Shown piece after piece: positions 5,595 to 10,884 of a stretch of DNA of 10,884 bases. Position 1 is the stretch's first letter; every line of letters begins with the position of its first letter. The notes under the pieces are model-generated. The model did no database searches. It had not been told where the DNA came from and saw only the letters and a list, made by a program, of their open reading frames with translations. The translations under genes and the position numbers were made by a program. Source of the DNA: Microbacterium sp. (GTDB lineage: Bacteria; Actinomycetota; Actinomycetes; Actinomycetales; Microbacteriaceae); contig JAITUD010000238.1 of assembly GCA_031286555.1 (NCBI GenBank), forward strand, positions 1 through 10,884. The letters are read 5' to 3'.

Positions 5595-5939
5595 GTGTCC
5601 GAGAATTCCGCTGAGAGCACTGTCTGGCTGACCATCCCCGACCTCGCAGAGGCTCTCGGCGAGACACCGGGCCGGGTGCGACGACTGCTCGATGAGCACT
5701 ATCTGATCGGCTCGCGCCGGAACGGTCCGGTCCAGGTCCCGGAGATCTTCATCGTCGACGGGCACCCGCTGCCGTCGCTGCGCGGCACGGTCATCGCACT
5801 GCAGGATGCCGGGTTCGGTGACGACGAGGTGATCGACTGGCTGCTCGCCGAGGAGGAGACACTCGGGCGCAGCCCGATCGCGGCGCTTCTGGCCGGTCAC
5901 AAGAGTGAGGTGCGGCGCATCGCGCGCACGCTCGCCTGA
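5595..5939 (+). CDS. Rv2175c-family winged-helix DNA-binding protein, putative kinase substrate
   Basis: The 114-residue protein has an N-terminal helix-turn-helix (about 11-34: WLTIPDLAEALGETPGRVRR), a short wing (about 38-53) and a C-terminal helical part containing HPLPSLRGTVIALQDAGFGD and DEVIDWLLAEEE. This layout matches Rv2175c of M. tuberculosis (146 residues), a DNA-binding protein phosphorylated by PknL on Thr9 of its flexible N-terminus, which reduces DNA binding. The protein here has a shorter N-terminal tail (MSENSAESTV), but S2, S5, S8 and T9 offer phosphoacceptors. Target genes are unknown; the palindromic sites in its own upstream region are possible binding sites. The start is GTG with a -10-like hexamer six bases before it. 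The gene converges on the polyprenyl synthase gene with three bases between stops. The family call rests on layout and synteny. Confidence 0.82.
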   Translation: MSENSAESTVWLTIPDLAEALGETPGRVRRLLDEHYLIGSRRNGPVQVPEIFIVDGHPLPSLRGTVIALQDAGFGDDEVIDWLLAEEETLGRSPIAALLAGHKSEVRRIARTLA

Positions 5940-5942
5940 GCG

Positions 5943-7031
5943 CTAGCGGATGCGACTCGTCGCGGCTCTGGCCAGATCGCGGAGCTCGCCGACTGCCGCA
6001 TTGTCCAGCGGCGCGCCCGTCAGTGCGCGATCCGCGCGGGCGGCGTGATCGGCGATCATCTCCTCGACGGAGGCCAGCGCGCCGGTGTCGGCGATCGTCG
6101 CCTGCAGCGAAGCGATCTGCGCCTCGCTCAGTTCGGGGTCGCCGAGCATCTCGTCGAACACCGTCCTCGCCGACGAGGACAGGGCGGCACGGGTGCGGGC
6201 GACCAGCACGGTCCGCTTGCCCTCGCGCAGGTCGTCGCCGGCCGGTTTCCCGGTGACGGCCGCATCGCCGAACACGCCGAGCACGTCGTCCCGCAGCTGG
6301 AACGCGATTCCGACGGGATGCCCGAAAGCGCGCAGCGCGGCGAGCTGCTCGTCATCGGCCCCGGCGAAGGCCGCGCCGAGCACGAGCGGCTGTTCGACGC
6401 TGTAGCGGGCGGACTTCAGTGAAGCCACGCGAAGCGCTCGGTCGGCGTGCTCCTCGGCGGGATGCACGCTCCACGCCGACTCCTCGGCGATGTCGAGCAA
6501 TTGTCCGACGGTGACGTCGCGGCGCATCCTGGCGTACTCGGCCCGCACCAGGCGTGCGGAGGGGAGCCCGTCGATCGCCTGCTCCGCGAGGTCGTCGCTC
6601 CAGGCCACGAGCAGATCGCCCAGCAGGATCGCGGCCGATCGTCCGTATGCCTCCGCATCGCCGCTCCACCCCGCAGCGCGGTGAGCGCTCTCGAGGGCGC
6701 GGTGCGCGGCGGGCATCCCGCGGCGCACGTCCGAGTTGTCGATGAGGTCGTCGTGCACGAGCGCCGCGGACTGGAAGATCTCGAGCGCCGCGCACAGATC
6801 CCACAGCGCGTCGCTCTCCGTCGCGCGCGCGTCGGCGCGACGTGCGACGGCGGCCCAGCCGGTGCGGCAGAAGCTCGCGCGCAGCCGTTTGCCGCCTACC
6901 AGGGTCGCGGCGGCCGCGTCGAGGAAGGCGGCTCCGTCCGGCCCGTACTCGACGGCATCCGTCCTGCGTTCCGCGAGGAAGAGATCCAGGCGTGCGGCGA
7001 CGACTTCGGGAACGGTGGGGGAGGCGGGCAC
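5943..7031 (-). CDS. idsA: Trans-polyprenyl (geranylgeranyl-type) diphosphate synthase
   Basis: The 362-residue enzyme condenses isopentenyl diphosphate with allylic diphosphates to make C15-C20 or longer polyprenyl diphosphates, precursors of carotenoids, menaquinone or other lipids. Motifs are GGKRLR (46-51), the first Asp-rich motif DDLID (94-98) followed by RRG, K206 in SLKSARYS, and the second motif QLRDDVLGVFGD with D248, D249 and D256. GKPAGDDLREGKRT (261-274) is the usual IdsA-type sequence after it. Chain length cannot be read with certainty. The start is chosen at GTG 7031, six bases after TAGGCT (7043-7038); the GTG at 7037 (two residues longer) directly abuts that hexamer and lacks a ribosome site, so it is less likely. 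M. tuberculosis idsA2 (Rv2173) sits in the same neighbourhood. The gene ends three bases from the convergent HTH gene with no hairpin between them. Confidence 0.92.
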   Translation of the reverse strand: MPASPTVPEVVAARLDLFLAERRTDAVEYGPDGAAFLDAAAATLVGGKRLRASFCRTGWAAVARRADARATESDALWDLCAALEIFQSAALVHDDLIDNSDVRRGMPAAHRALESAHRAAGWSGDAEAYGRSAAILLGDLLVAWSDDLAEQAIDGLPSARLVRAEYARMRRDVTVGQLLDIAEESAWSVHPAEEHADRALRVASLKSARYSVEQPLVLGAAFAGADDEQLAALRAFGHPVGIAFQLRDDVLGVFGDAAVTGKPAGDDLREGKRTVLVARTRAALSSSARTVFDEMLGDPELSEAQIASLQATIADTGALASVEEMIADHAARADRALTGAPLDNAAVGELRDLARAATSRIR

Positions 7032-7037
7032 GTTCAC

Positions 7038-7065
7038 AGCCTAAGGTGCATACAGACACAGTCGA
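7038..7065 (-). promoter_or_regulatory. Promoter of idsA, leaderless start
   Basis: On the minus strand TCGACT (7065-7060) is a fair -35, followed by a 16-base spacer and TAGGCT (7043-7038) as -10. Six bases (GTGAAC) separate the -10 from GTG 7031. The hexamer is identical to that of aroG and the gap is the same. Confidence 0.55.
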
Positions 7066-7114
7066 TACGCAGGTGGTTGTGGGCGAACGCTGGCCCGAGC
7101 GCGCTGCGCGAGAG

Positions 7115-7141
7115 TAAGATGAGATGACTAACCCGAGGGGG
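7115..7141 (+). promoter_or_regulatory. -10 element and ribosome binding site of the DUF3040 gene
   Basis: TAAGAT (7115-7120) fits the TANNNT -10 pattern and would start transcription at about 7126. GAGGGGG (7135-7141) then lies six bases before the ATG at 7148. This short-leader arrangement chooses ATG 7148 over the upstream in-frame ATGs at 7124 and 7142. Confidence 0.55.
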
Positions 7142-7147
7142 ATGGAA

Positions 7148-7531
7148 ATGCCTCTTTCCGAACAGGAGCAGCGTCTGCTCGACGAGATGGAACGTCATCT
7201 CCTCCAGAATGACGCCGATGTCGTCACCGCGCCCTCGGGAGACCGATCGCTCAGCTATCGCAACCTGATCTACGGCGCTCTACTGCTGTTGGCCGGCATC
7301 GGCGGACTCATCGCCGCTGTCGCGCTCGGCGCACAGCTGGGCAGCGTGTTCAGCATCGTCGTCGGAGTCGTCGCGTTCCTCGCGATGCTCGCGGGTGTCA
7401 TGCTCGCCTTCACGCCTGTGCGTCGCACCGGCACCACCGTGCGAGATGATCGGCCGTCCCGCGGCTCAGACTCCTCGTCCTTCATGGATCGCATGAACGA
7501 CAGGTGGGATCGTCGCCAGGAAGAGCGCTGA
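7148..7531 (+). CDS. DUF3040 two-helix membrane protein (Rv2169c-like)
   Basis: The 127-residue protein begins MPLSEQEQRLLDEMERHLLQ, the hallmark N-terminal helix of actinobacterial DUF3040 proteins. Two transmembrane segments follow at about 38-61 and 65-89, then a basic, Ser/Arg/Asp-rich cytoplasmic tail (91-127). No enzymatic residues are visible. Function is unknown; the family recurs beside mraZ and the dcw cluster in actinobacteria (Rv2169c in M. tuberculosis), which suggests a link with growth or division, but that is inference. The start is fixed by the GAGGGGG ribosome site. The gene is monocistronic: own promoter upstream, strong terminator 31 bases after the stop. Confidence 0.88.
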   Translation: MPLSEQEQRLLDEMERHLLQNDADVVTAPSGDRSLSYRNLIYGALLLLAGIGGLIAAVALGAQLGSVFSIVVGVVAFLAMLAGVMLAFTPVRRTGTTVRDDRPSRGSDSSSFMDRMNDRWDRRQEER

Positions 7532-7534
7532 CCC

Positions 7535-7560
7535 TCCACTTTCCCTCCACTCCACTCCAC
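7535..7560. repeat. Four TCCAC repeats (GTGGA on minus strand) before the terminator
   Basis: TCCAC occurs at 7535, 7546, 7551 and 7556, the last three in direct 5-bp tandem. On the minus strand this reads as GTGGA units, including AAAGTGGAGGG, the same core as the MraZ boxes at 7656-7680 but inverted and about 100 bases away. It could be an auxiliary MraZ-binding cluster or a simple sequence repeat. Confidence 0.5.
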
Positions 7561-7562
7561 CG

Positions 7563-7593
7563 CCCCGGAATCCTTGAGATTCCGGGGTTTTTT
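7563..7593 (+). terminator. Rho-independent terminator after the DUF3040 gene
   Basis: CCCCGGAATC (7563-7572) and GATTCCGGGG (7578-7587) form a perfect 10-bp stem with a CTTGA loop, followed by six T residues (7588-7593). It separates the DUF3040 transcript from the dcw cluster. Confidence 0.95.
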
Positions 7594-7655
7594 CATGCCC
7601 GCGTGCTGCTGCGCGGCGGGCATCGACAAGAATCCGGGTCGAATGTCGTAGGAAA

Positions 7656-7680
7656 GTGGAGATAAGTGGAGTAAAGTGGG
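7656..7680 (+). promoter_or_regulatory. Three MraZ boxes in the dcw promoter
   Basis: GTGGA (7656-7660), GTGGA (7666-7670) and GTGGG (7676-7680) recur at exactly 10 bp, each preceded by AA. The pattern fits the direct repeats bound by MraZ in other bacteria (TGGGA in E. coli, AAAGTG[T/G]-N3 in mollicutes). A TANNNT hexamer, TAAAGT (7672-7677), overlaps the third box and may be the -10, giving a start near 7684. Binding by MraZ would then block its own promoter. Confidence 0.8.
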
Positions 7681-7721
7681 GCGCACCTCGAGTTGGCCGG
7701 ATTCAGAGGGGGTGAAGGCCG

Positions 7722-8153
7722 ATGCTTCTGGGTACCCACACGCCGAAACTGGACGACAAGGGAAGGGTCATCCTTCCTGCGAAGTTCCGCGAGGATCTCG
7801 CCGGCGGCATCGTGGTCACCCGTGGACAGGAGCGCTGCCTCTATGTCTTCAGCACCGCCGAGTTCGAGGAGTTGCACGAGAGGATCCGTCAGGCTCCGCT
7901 CAGCAACAAGCAGGCCCGCGACTTCCTGCGCATGTTCCTCTCCGGCGCCAGCGCCGAGATGCCGGACAGCCAGAACCGCATCACCCTTCCTGCGCACCTG
8001 CGGCAGTACGCCGGGCTCGGCAAGGAGCTCGTCGTCACCGGTGTCGGCGCCCACGCCGAGATCTGGGACGCCGCCGCGTGGAACGACTACCTCGCCTCCA
8101 ACGAGGAGAGCTACGCAGACCTCGAACAGGAGGTGATTCCCGGCCTGTTCTGA
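7722..8153 (+). CDS. mraZ: Transcriptional regulator MraZ
   Basis: The 143-residue protein is a full-length MraZ, the DNA-binding regulator of the dcw cluster, made of two SpoVT-AbrB-like halves that assemble into a ring-shaped oligomer. Each half has the DxxxR signature: DDKGRVILPAKFR (D11-R15) and DSQNRITLPAHLR (D82-R86). The first gene of the cluster typically autoregulates by binding direct repeats upstream, and three such boxes lie 42-66 bases before its start. ATG at 7722 follows AGAGGGGG (about 7705-7712) and GAAGG (7714-7718); the protein begins with the family's usual MLLGTH-type sequence. A 110-base gap follows before rsmH. Confidence 0.97.
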   Translation: MLLGTHTPKLDDKGRVILPAKFREDLAGGIVVTRGQERCLYVFSTAEFEELHERIRQAPLSNKQARDFLRMFLSGASAEMPDSQNRITLPAHLRQYAGLGKELVVTGVGAHAEIWDAAAWNDYLASNEESYADLEQEVIPGLF

Positions 8154-8175
8154 CCACGGCTGTGATGCCCCGCCG

Positions 8176-8216
8176 CTCCGCCCCGACACACTTCCCCGGT
8201 GCCGGGTCGAGCGGAG
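8176..8216 (+). other. Hairpin in the mraZ-rsmH spacer
   Basis: CTCCGC (8176-8181) pairs GCGGAG (8211-8216), with CGAC (8184-8187) pairing GTCG (8206-8209) inside and CCCGG/CCGGG (8195-8199, 8202-8206) as a competing inner stem. The spacer is 110 bases, long for adjacent dcw genes. The structure may stabilise, process or attenuate the mRNA; there is no T-tract. No rsmH promoter is evident. Confidence 0.35.
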
Positions 8217-8263
8217 GGGAATCAGAGCCGGAGGTCACCTCACACGACAGGACCCGAAAGATC

Positions 8264-9202
8264 ATGAGCCTCCGCGACATCCACATCCCCGTCATGCTCG
8301 ACCGCTGCGTCGAGCTCCTCGCCCCCGCGCTCGAGCGCGACGGCGCGGTCCTCGTCGACGCGACCCTCGGCATGGGCGGCCACTCCGAGGCGTTCCTCGA
8401 GCGGTTCCCGAACATCCGCCTGATCGGCCTGGACCGGGACACCGACGCGCTGCGCATCGCGGGGGAGCGGCTCGCGCCGTTCGGCGACAGGGTCACTCTG
8501 GTGCACACGGTGTACGACGAGATCGGCCTTCACGCGCAGGGCGCATCGGCGATGCTGTTCGACCTCGGCGTCTCCTCCCTGCAGCTGGATGAGGCGGAGC
8601 GCGGCTTCGCCTACTCCAAGGATGCTCCGCTGGACATGCGGATGGATCAGACCAAGGGCATCACCGCGGCCGAGGTTCTCGCCACCTACAGCGAGGGCAA
8701 CCTGCGGCGCATCTTCGAGCGCTACGGCGAGGAGAAGCTCGCCGCGCGCTACGCGCGGTTCATCGTCGCCTCCCGAGACCAGCATCCGCTGATCCGGTCC
8801 GGTGAACTCGTCGACCTGCTGATCGAGGCGACGCCGGCGGCCGCCCAGCGGGCCGGGCATCCCGCCAAGCGGGTGTTCCAGGCGCTGCGCATCGAGGTCA
8901 ACGCAGAACTGAACGTGCTCGCCGACGCCATTCCCGCCGCGATGGACGCCCTCGCGGTCGGAGGGCGCATCGTCGTCATGTCGTACCAGTCGCTGGAGGA
9001 CCGCCTGGTCAAGCAGGCCTTCGCCGCTGCGGCGGCGTCCACAGCCCCCGCCGGCCTGCCGGTGGAGCTGCCCGAACACGCGCCGCGCTTCCGCGTCCTC
9101 ACCAAGGGCGCTGAGCAGGCCAGCGAAGAAGAGCGCGCGCGCAACCCGCGCGCGATCCCCGTGCGTCTGCGCGCGGCCGAGAAGATCAGGGAGGCGACAT
9201 GA
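8264..9202 (+). CDS. rsmH: 16S rRNA (cytosine-1402 N4)-methyltransferase RsmH
   Basis: The 312-residue enzyme (MraW) uses SAM to methylate N4 of C1402 in 16S rRNA at the ribosomal P site. The start MSLRDIHIPVMLDRCVELLA is typical. SAM-binding motifs are DATLGMGGHSE (32-42) and GLDRDTDAL (56-63). Other family motifs are LFDLGVSSLQLD (98-109), PLDMRMDQ (122-129), FQALRIEVNAEL (205-216), MSYQSLEDRLVK (239-250) and the C-terminal NPRAIPVRLRAAEK. Length is normal. ATG at 8264 has only a weak ribosome site (GAAAG, 8256-8260); no better start is seen. The stop codon overlaps the start of the ftsL-like gene by four bases (ATGA), so the two are probably translationally coupled. Confidence 0.97.
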   Translation: MSLRDIHIPVMLDRCVELLAPALERDGAVLVDATLGMGGHSEAFLERFPNIRLIGLDRDTDALRIAGERLAPFGDRVTLVHTVYDEIGLHAQGASAMLFDLGVSSLQLDEAERGFAYSKDAPLDMRMDQTKGITAAEVLATYSEGNLRRIFERYGEEKLAARYARFIVASRDQHPLIRSGELVDLLIEATPAAAQRAGHPAKRVFQALRIEVNAELNVLADAIPAAMDALAVGGRIVVMSYQSLEDRLVKQAFAAAAASTAPAGLPVELPEHAPRFRVLTKGAEQASEEERARNPRAIPVRLRAAEKIREAT

Positions 9203-9783
9203 GCCTGAACGCGCTCCGCGCCGAACCTCGCGAGAAGCCGGAATCCGCATCCGAACGCCGTCTGCACGCCCTCGGGGCGCCCGGGCGCAAGCGCCGCCCT
9301 CGGCTGGCGTACGCGCTGCTCGCGGTCGCCGGCGTCGCCGTGATCGGGATCCTGCAGATGGGACTCTCGCTCGCCTCGACGCAGGACTCGTTCGTGCTCG
9401 CCGATCTGAACGCCAAGCAGCGCGCACTCAGCCTCGAGAAGCAGGCGATGCAGGACGAGCTCGTCGGTCTCAGCTCTCCGCAGTCGCTGGCCAGCAAGGC
9501 GGCCTCCCTCGGGCTCGTCGTCGCGGGCAGCGCGTCGTACCTGCGCCTGAGCGACGGGGCCGTGCTGGGCGTGAAGGACGGCGCGGGCTGGACCTCGACC
9601 GTCGACCCGAACGGGCCGACCAAGGTCGGCAACGCCCTGATCGACGCGCCGAAGACTCCGGATCCGGTGGTGAAGTCGGGCGCGGCCACGGAGACCGCGG
9701 GATCGGATGCCGCGAAGACGAAGCCCGAACCAGACCTGCCGCCGTCGCTGAACGACGGACTGCCCACACCGCAGACGCACTGA
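9199..9783 (+). CDS. ftsL: FtsL-like cell division protein
   Basis: The 194-residue bitopic membrane protein has a basic cytoplasmic N-terminus (GRKRRPR before the membrane), one transmembrane helix (about 36-56) and an extracytoplasmic helix suited to a coiled coil (about 65-95, LADLNAKQRALSLEKQAMQDE). FtsL-type proteins work with FtsB and FtsQ to activate septal peptidoglycan synthesis by FtsW and FtsI. Sequence conservation in this family is very low, so the call rests on topology and on the position between rsmH and ftsI (Rv2164c in M. tuberculosis). A conserved-looking patch SLASKAASLGLVVAGSASYL (about 96-115) fits the actinobacterial version. The tail (136-194) is Pro/Thr/Ala-rich and probably disordered. 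AGGGAGG (9188-9194) precedes the ATG, which overlaps the rsmH stop. Confidence 0.82.
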   Translation: MSLNALRAEPREKPESASERRLHALGAPGRKRRPRLAYALLAVAGVAVIGILQMGLSLASTQDSFVLADLNAKQRALSLEKQAMQDELVGLSSPQSLASKAASLGLVVAGSASYLRLSDGAVLGVKDGAGWTSTVDPNGPTKVGNALIDAPKTPDPVVKSGAATETAGSDAAKTKPEPDLPPSLNDGLPTPQTH

Positions 9784-9808
9784 ACAAGACACCCGGACGG
9801 AGCCGCAG

Positions 9809-10884
9809 ATGACCACTCGCGCAACCCGCAGCCCGCGTCGCCGTACGGTGGTCGCACTCGCCGTGATCCTCGCTGTGCTCGGCGCCTTCGTCGTGCGCCT
9901 CGTCGACATCCAGGTGGTGCGCGCCGACGAGCACGTCGCGGATTCATCCCAGCAGCTGGGCAGCACGCAGCCGATCGCGGGGAACCGCGGCGACATCGTG
10001 GACGAGAACGGCACCGTGCTGGCCTCCAGCAAGCTCGTCTACGACGCGCAGCTGTCGCCGAAGCTCATGAACGAGCTGGAGGACAACGGCAAGGCGCCGA
10101 TGCCCTGGGCGAAGGCGAGCGAGAAGATCGCCGAGATCACGGGCCTGGAGGGCGACAAGCTGCGCTCCGACGTGGCCGCCGACCTTGCGAGCAACCCCGA
10201 TTCGCAGTACTTCGAGCTGAAGAAGAAGGGGCTCTCCACCGATCAGTACCTCGAGCTGCGCGACCTCAAGCTGCCGTACCTGGCACTGAAGTCCCGTGCG
10301 GTGCGGGTCTATCCGAACGGTGCGGTCGGCGGTAACCTCGTCGGCTTCGTGAACAGCAACGGCGAGGGCTACGGCGTGGAGAAGATGGAGGCGCAGTGCC
10401 TCGCTCCGAAGAACGGCGAGCGCACCTATCTGCGCGGGCAGAACGGCGTGATCGTCCCCGGCAGCGACCGCGAGACACCGGCCGTCGACGGCGGCACCGT
10501 GAAGCTCACGATCGACAGCGATCTCGAGTGGTACCTGTCGCAGATGATCGCCGAGGAGGCGAAGATCAAGGGCGCCAAATCCGCCACCGCGACTGTGATC
10601 GAGGTGAAGACCGGGAAGATCCGGGCGGCCGCGCAGTACCCGTCGCTCGACCCGAACAACATCGACGGCACGCCGCCGGGCTACTGGCGCTCGCAGATCT
10701 TCTCGCACAGCTACGAACCCGGATCGACCTTCAAGCCCATCACCGCGGCGACCGTCATCGATCAGGGCGCGGCGACCCCGCTCAGCGTGGTCACCGCGAA
10801 GGGGCGCGAGCAGTTCCCGAACGGCGCGAACATCGGTGACTCCTTCGGCCACCCGCTGTACCACTACACGCTGGCCGGCGCGCT
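9809..10884 (+). CDS. ftsI: Septal peptidoglycan transpeptidase FtsI/PBP3 (partial, 3' end outside window)
   Basis: The frame is open from ATG 9809 to the window end, giving 358 residues of an expected 580 or so. FtsI (PbpB in mycobacteria) cross-links septal peptidoglycan and is a target of beta-lactams. Visible are an Arg-rich cytoplasmic start (TTRATRSPRRR), a transmembrane anchor (about 13-30), the class B dimerisation domain opening with GNRGDIVDENGTVLA (58-72), a second conserved block SRAVRVYPNGAVGGNLVGFV (about 162-181), and the active-site motif YEPGSTFKPIT with nucleophile S306 and K309 (SxxK). The SxN and KTG motifs lie beyond the edge. The gene follows the ftsL-like gene by 25 bases, so both probably share the mraZ transcript; CGGACGGAG (9794-9802) may be the ribosome site. 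Confidence 0.96.
   Translation, partial: MTTRATRSPRRRTVVALAVILAVLGAFVVRLVDIQVVRADEHVADSSQQLGSTQPIAGNRGDIVDENGTVLASSKLVYDAQLSPKLMNELEDNGKAPMPWAKASEKIAEITGLEGDKLRSDVAADLASNPDSQYFELKKKGLSTDQYLELRDLKLPYLALKSRAVRVYPNGAVGGNLVGFVNSNGEGYGVEKMEAQCLAPKNGERTYLRGQNGVIVPGSDRETPAVDGGTVKLTIDSDLEWYLSQMIAEEAKIKGAKSATATVIEVKTGKIRAAAQYPSLDPNNIDGTPPGYWRSQIFSHSYEPGSTFKPITAATVIDQGAATPLSVVTAKGREQFPNGANIGDSFGHPLYHYTLAGA

Noticed and set aside
7535..7560. TCCAC tandem repeats as a CRISPR-like array
   Set aside because: The units are 5 bp with no spacers, far from CRISPR repeat length; they fit MraZ-like boxes or a simple repeat better.
8240..9427. Minus-strand open frame of 395 codons opposite rsmH
   Set aside because: Antisense shadow of rsmH and the ftsL-like gene; no motif and Arg/Gly/Ala-rich translation.

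Overview
The window is about 10.9 kb of GC-rich DNA from an actinobacterium. The proteins and the gene order (aroG, PASTA kinase, LysM protein, Rv2175c-like HTH protein, polyprenyl synthase, DUF3040, mraZ, rsmH, ftsL-like, ftsI) point to the Microbacteriaceae, probably Microbacterium or a close relative. The lineage is inferred from protein character and synteny; no database search was run. The order resembles the Mycobacterium tuberculosis segment from Rv2163c (pbpB) to Rv2178c (aroG), with intervening mycobacterial genes missing and a LysM cell-wall protein present.

Left edge (1-612): the window opens in the C-terminal end of an unrecognised gene. About 175 bases without a convincing gene follow, including a perfect 7+7 inverted repeat. 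Then comes an in-frame 3' remnant of plsC (1-acylglycerol-3-phosphate acyltransferase) with no 5' part. This looks like a rearrangement or insertion boundary that cut plsC just upstream of aroG.

Middle (613-7037): a class II DAHP synthase gene (aroG) converges on a transmembrane PASTA Ser/Thr kinase gene (pknL position), with a strong hairpin between them. A secreted protein with four LysM domains and a lysozyme-like C-terminal domain lies upstream of the kinase on the same strand. A divergent control region crowded with short repeats separates it from a small winged-helix protein of the Rv2175c family, the family that holds the known PknL substrate in M. tuberculosis. That gene converges, with three bases between stop codons, on an IdsA-type polyprenyl diphosphate synthase.

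Right part (7115-10884): a DUF3040 membrane protein ends at a textbook intrinsic terminator. The start of the division and cell wall (dcw) cluster follows: three MraZ boxes at 10-bp period, mraZ, rsmH, an ftsL-like gene overlapping rsmH by four bases, and ftsI (pbpB), cut by the window end just past its active-site serine motif.

Functionally this is a cell-envelope region: precursor supply (aromatic amino acids, polyprenyl diphosphates), envelope sensing (PASTA kinase and its putative DNA-binding target), wall remodelling (LysM protein) and septal peptidoglycan synthesis. Four genes carry a -10-like hexamer exactly six bases before the start codon, which suggests leaderless mRNAs. I saw no CRISPR array, tRNA, rRNA or complete mobile element. 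Most of the window is conserved core; the main novelty candidates are the plsC junction, the split MraZ-box arrangement, the repeat-rich LysM/HTH control region and the cysteine-bearing PASTA domain.
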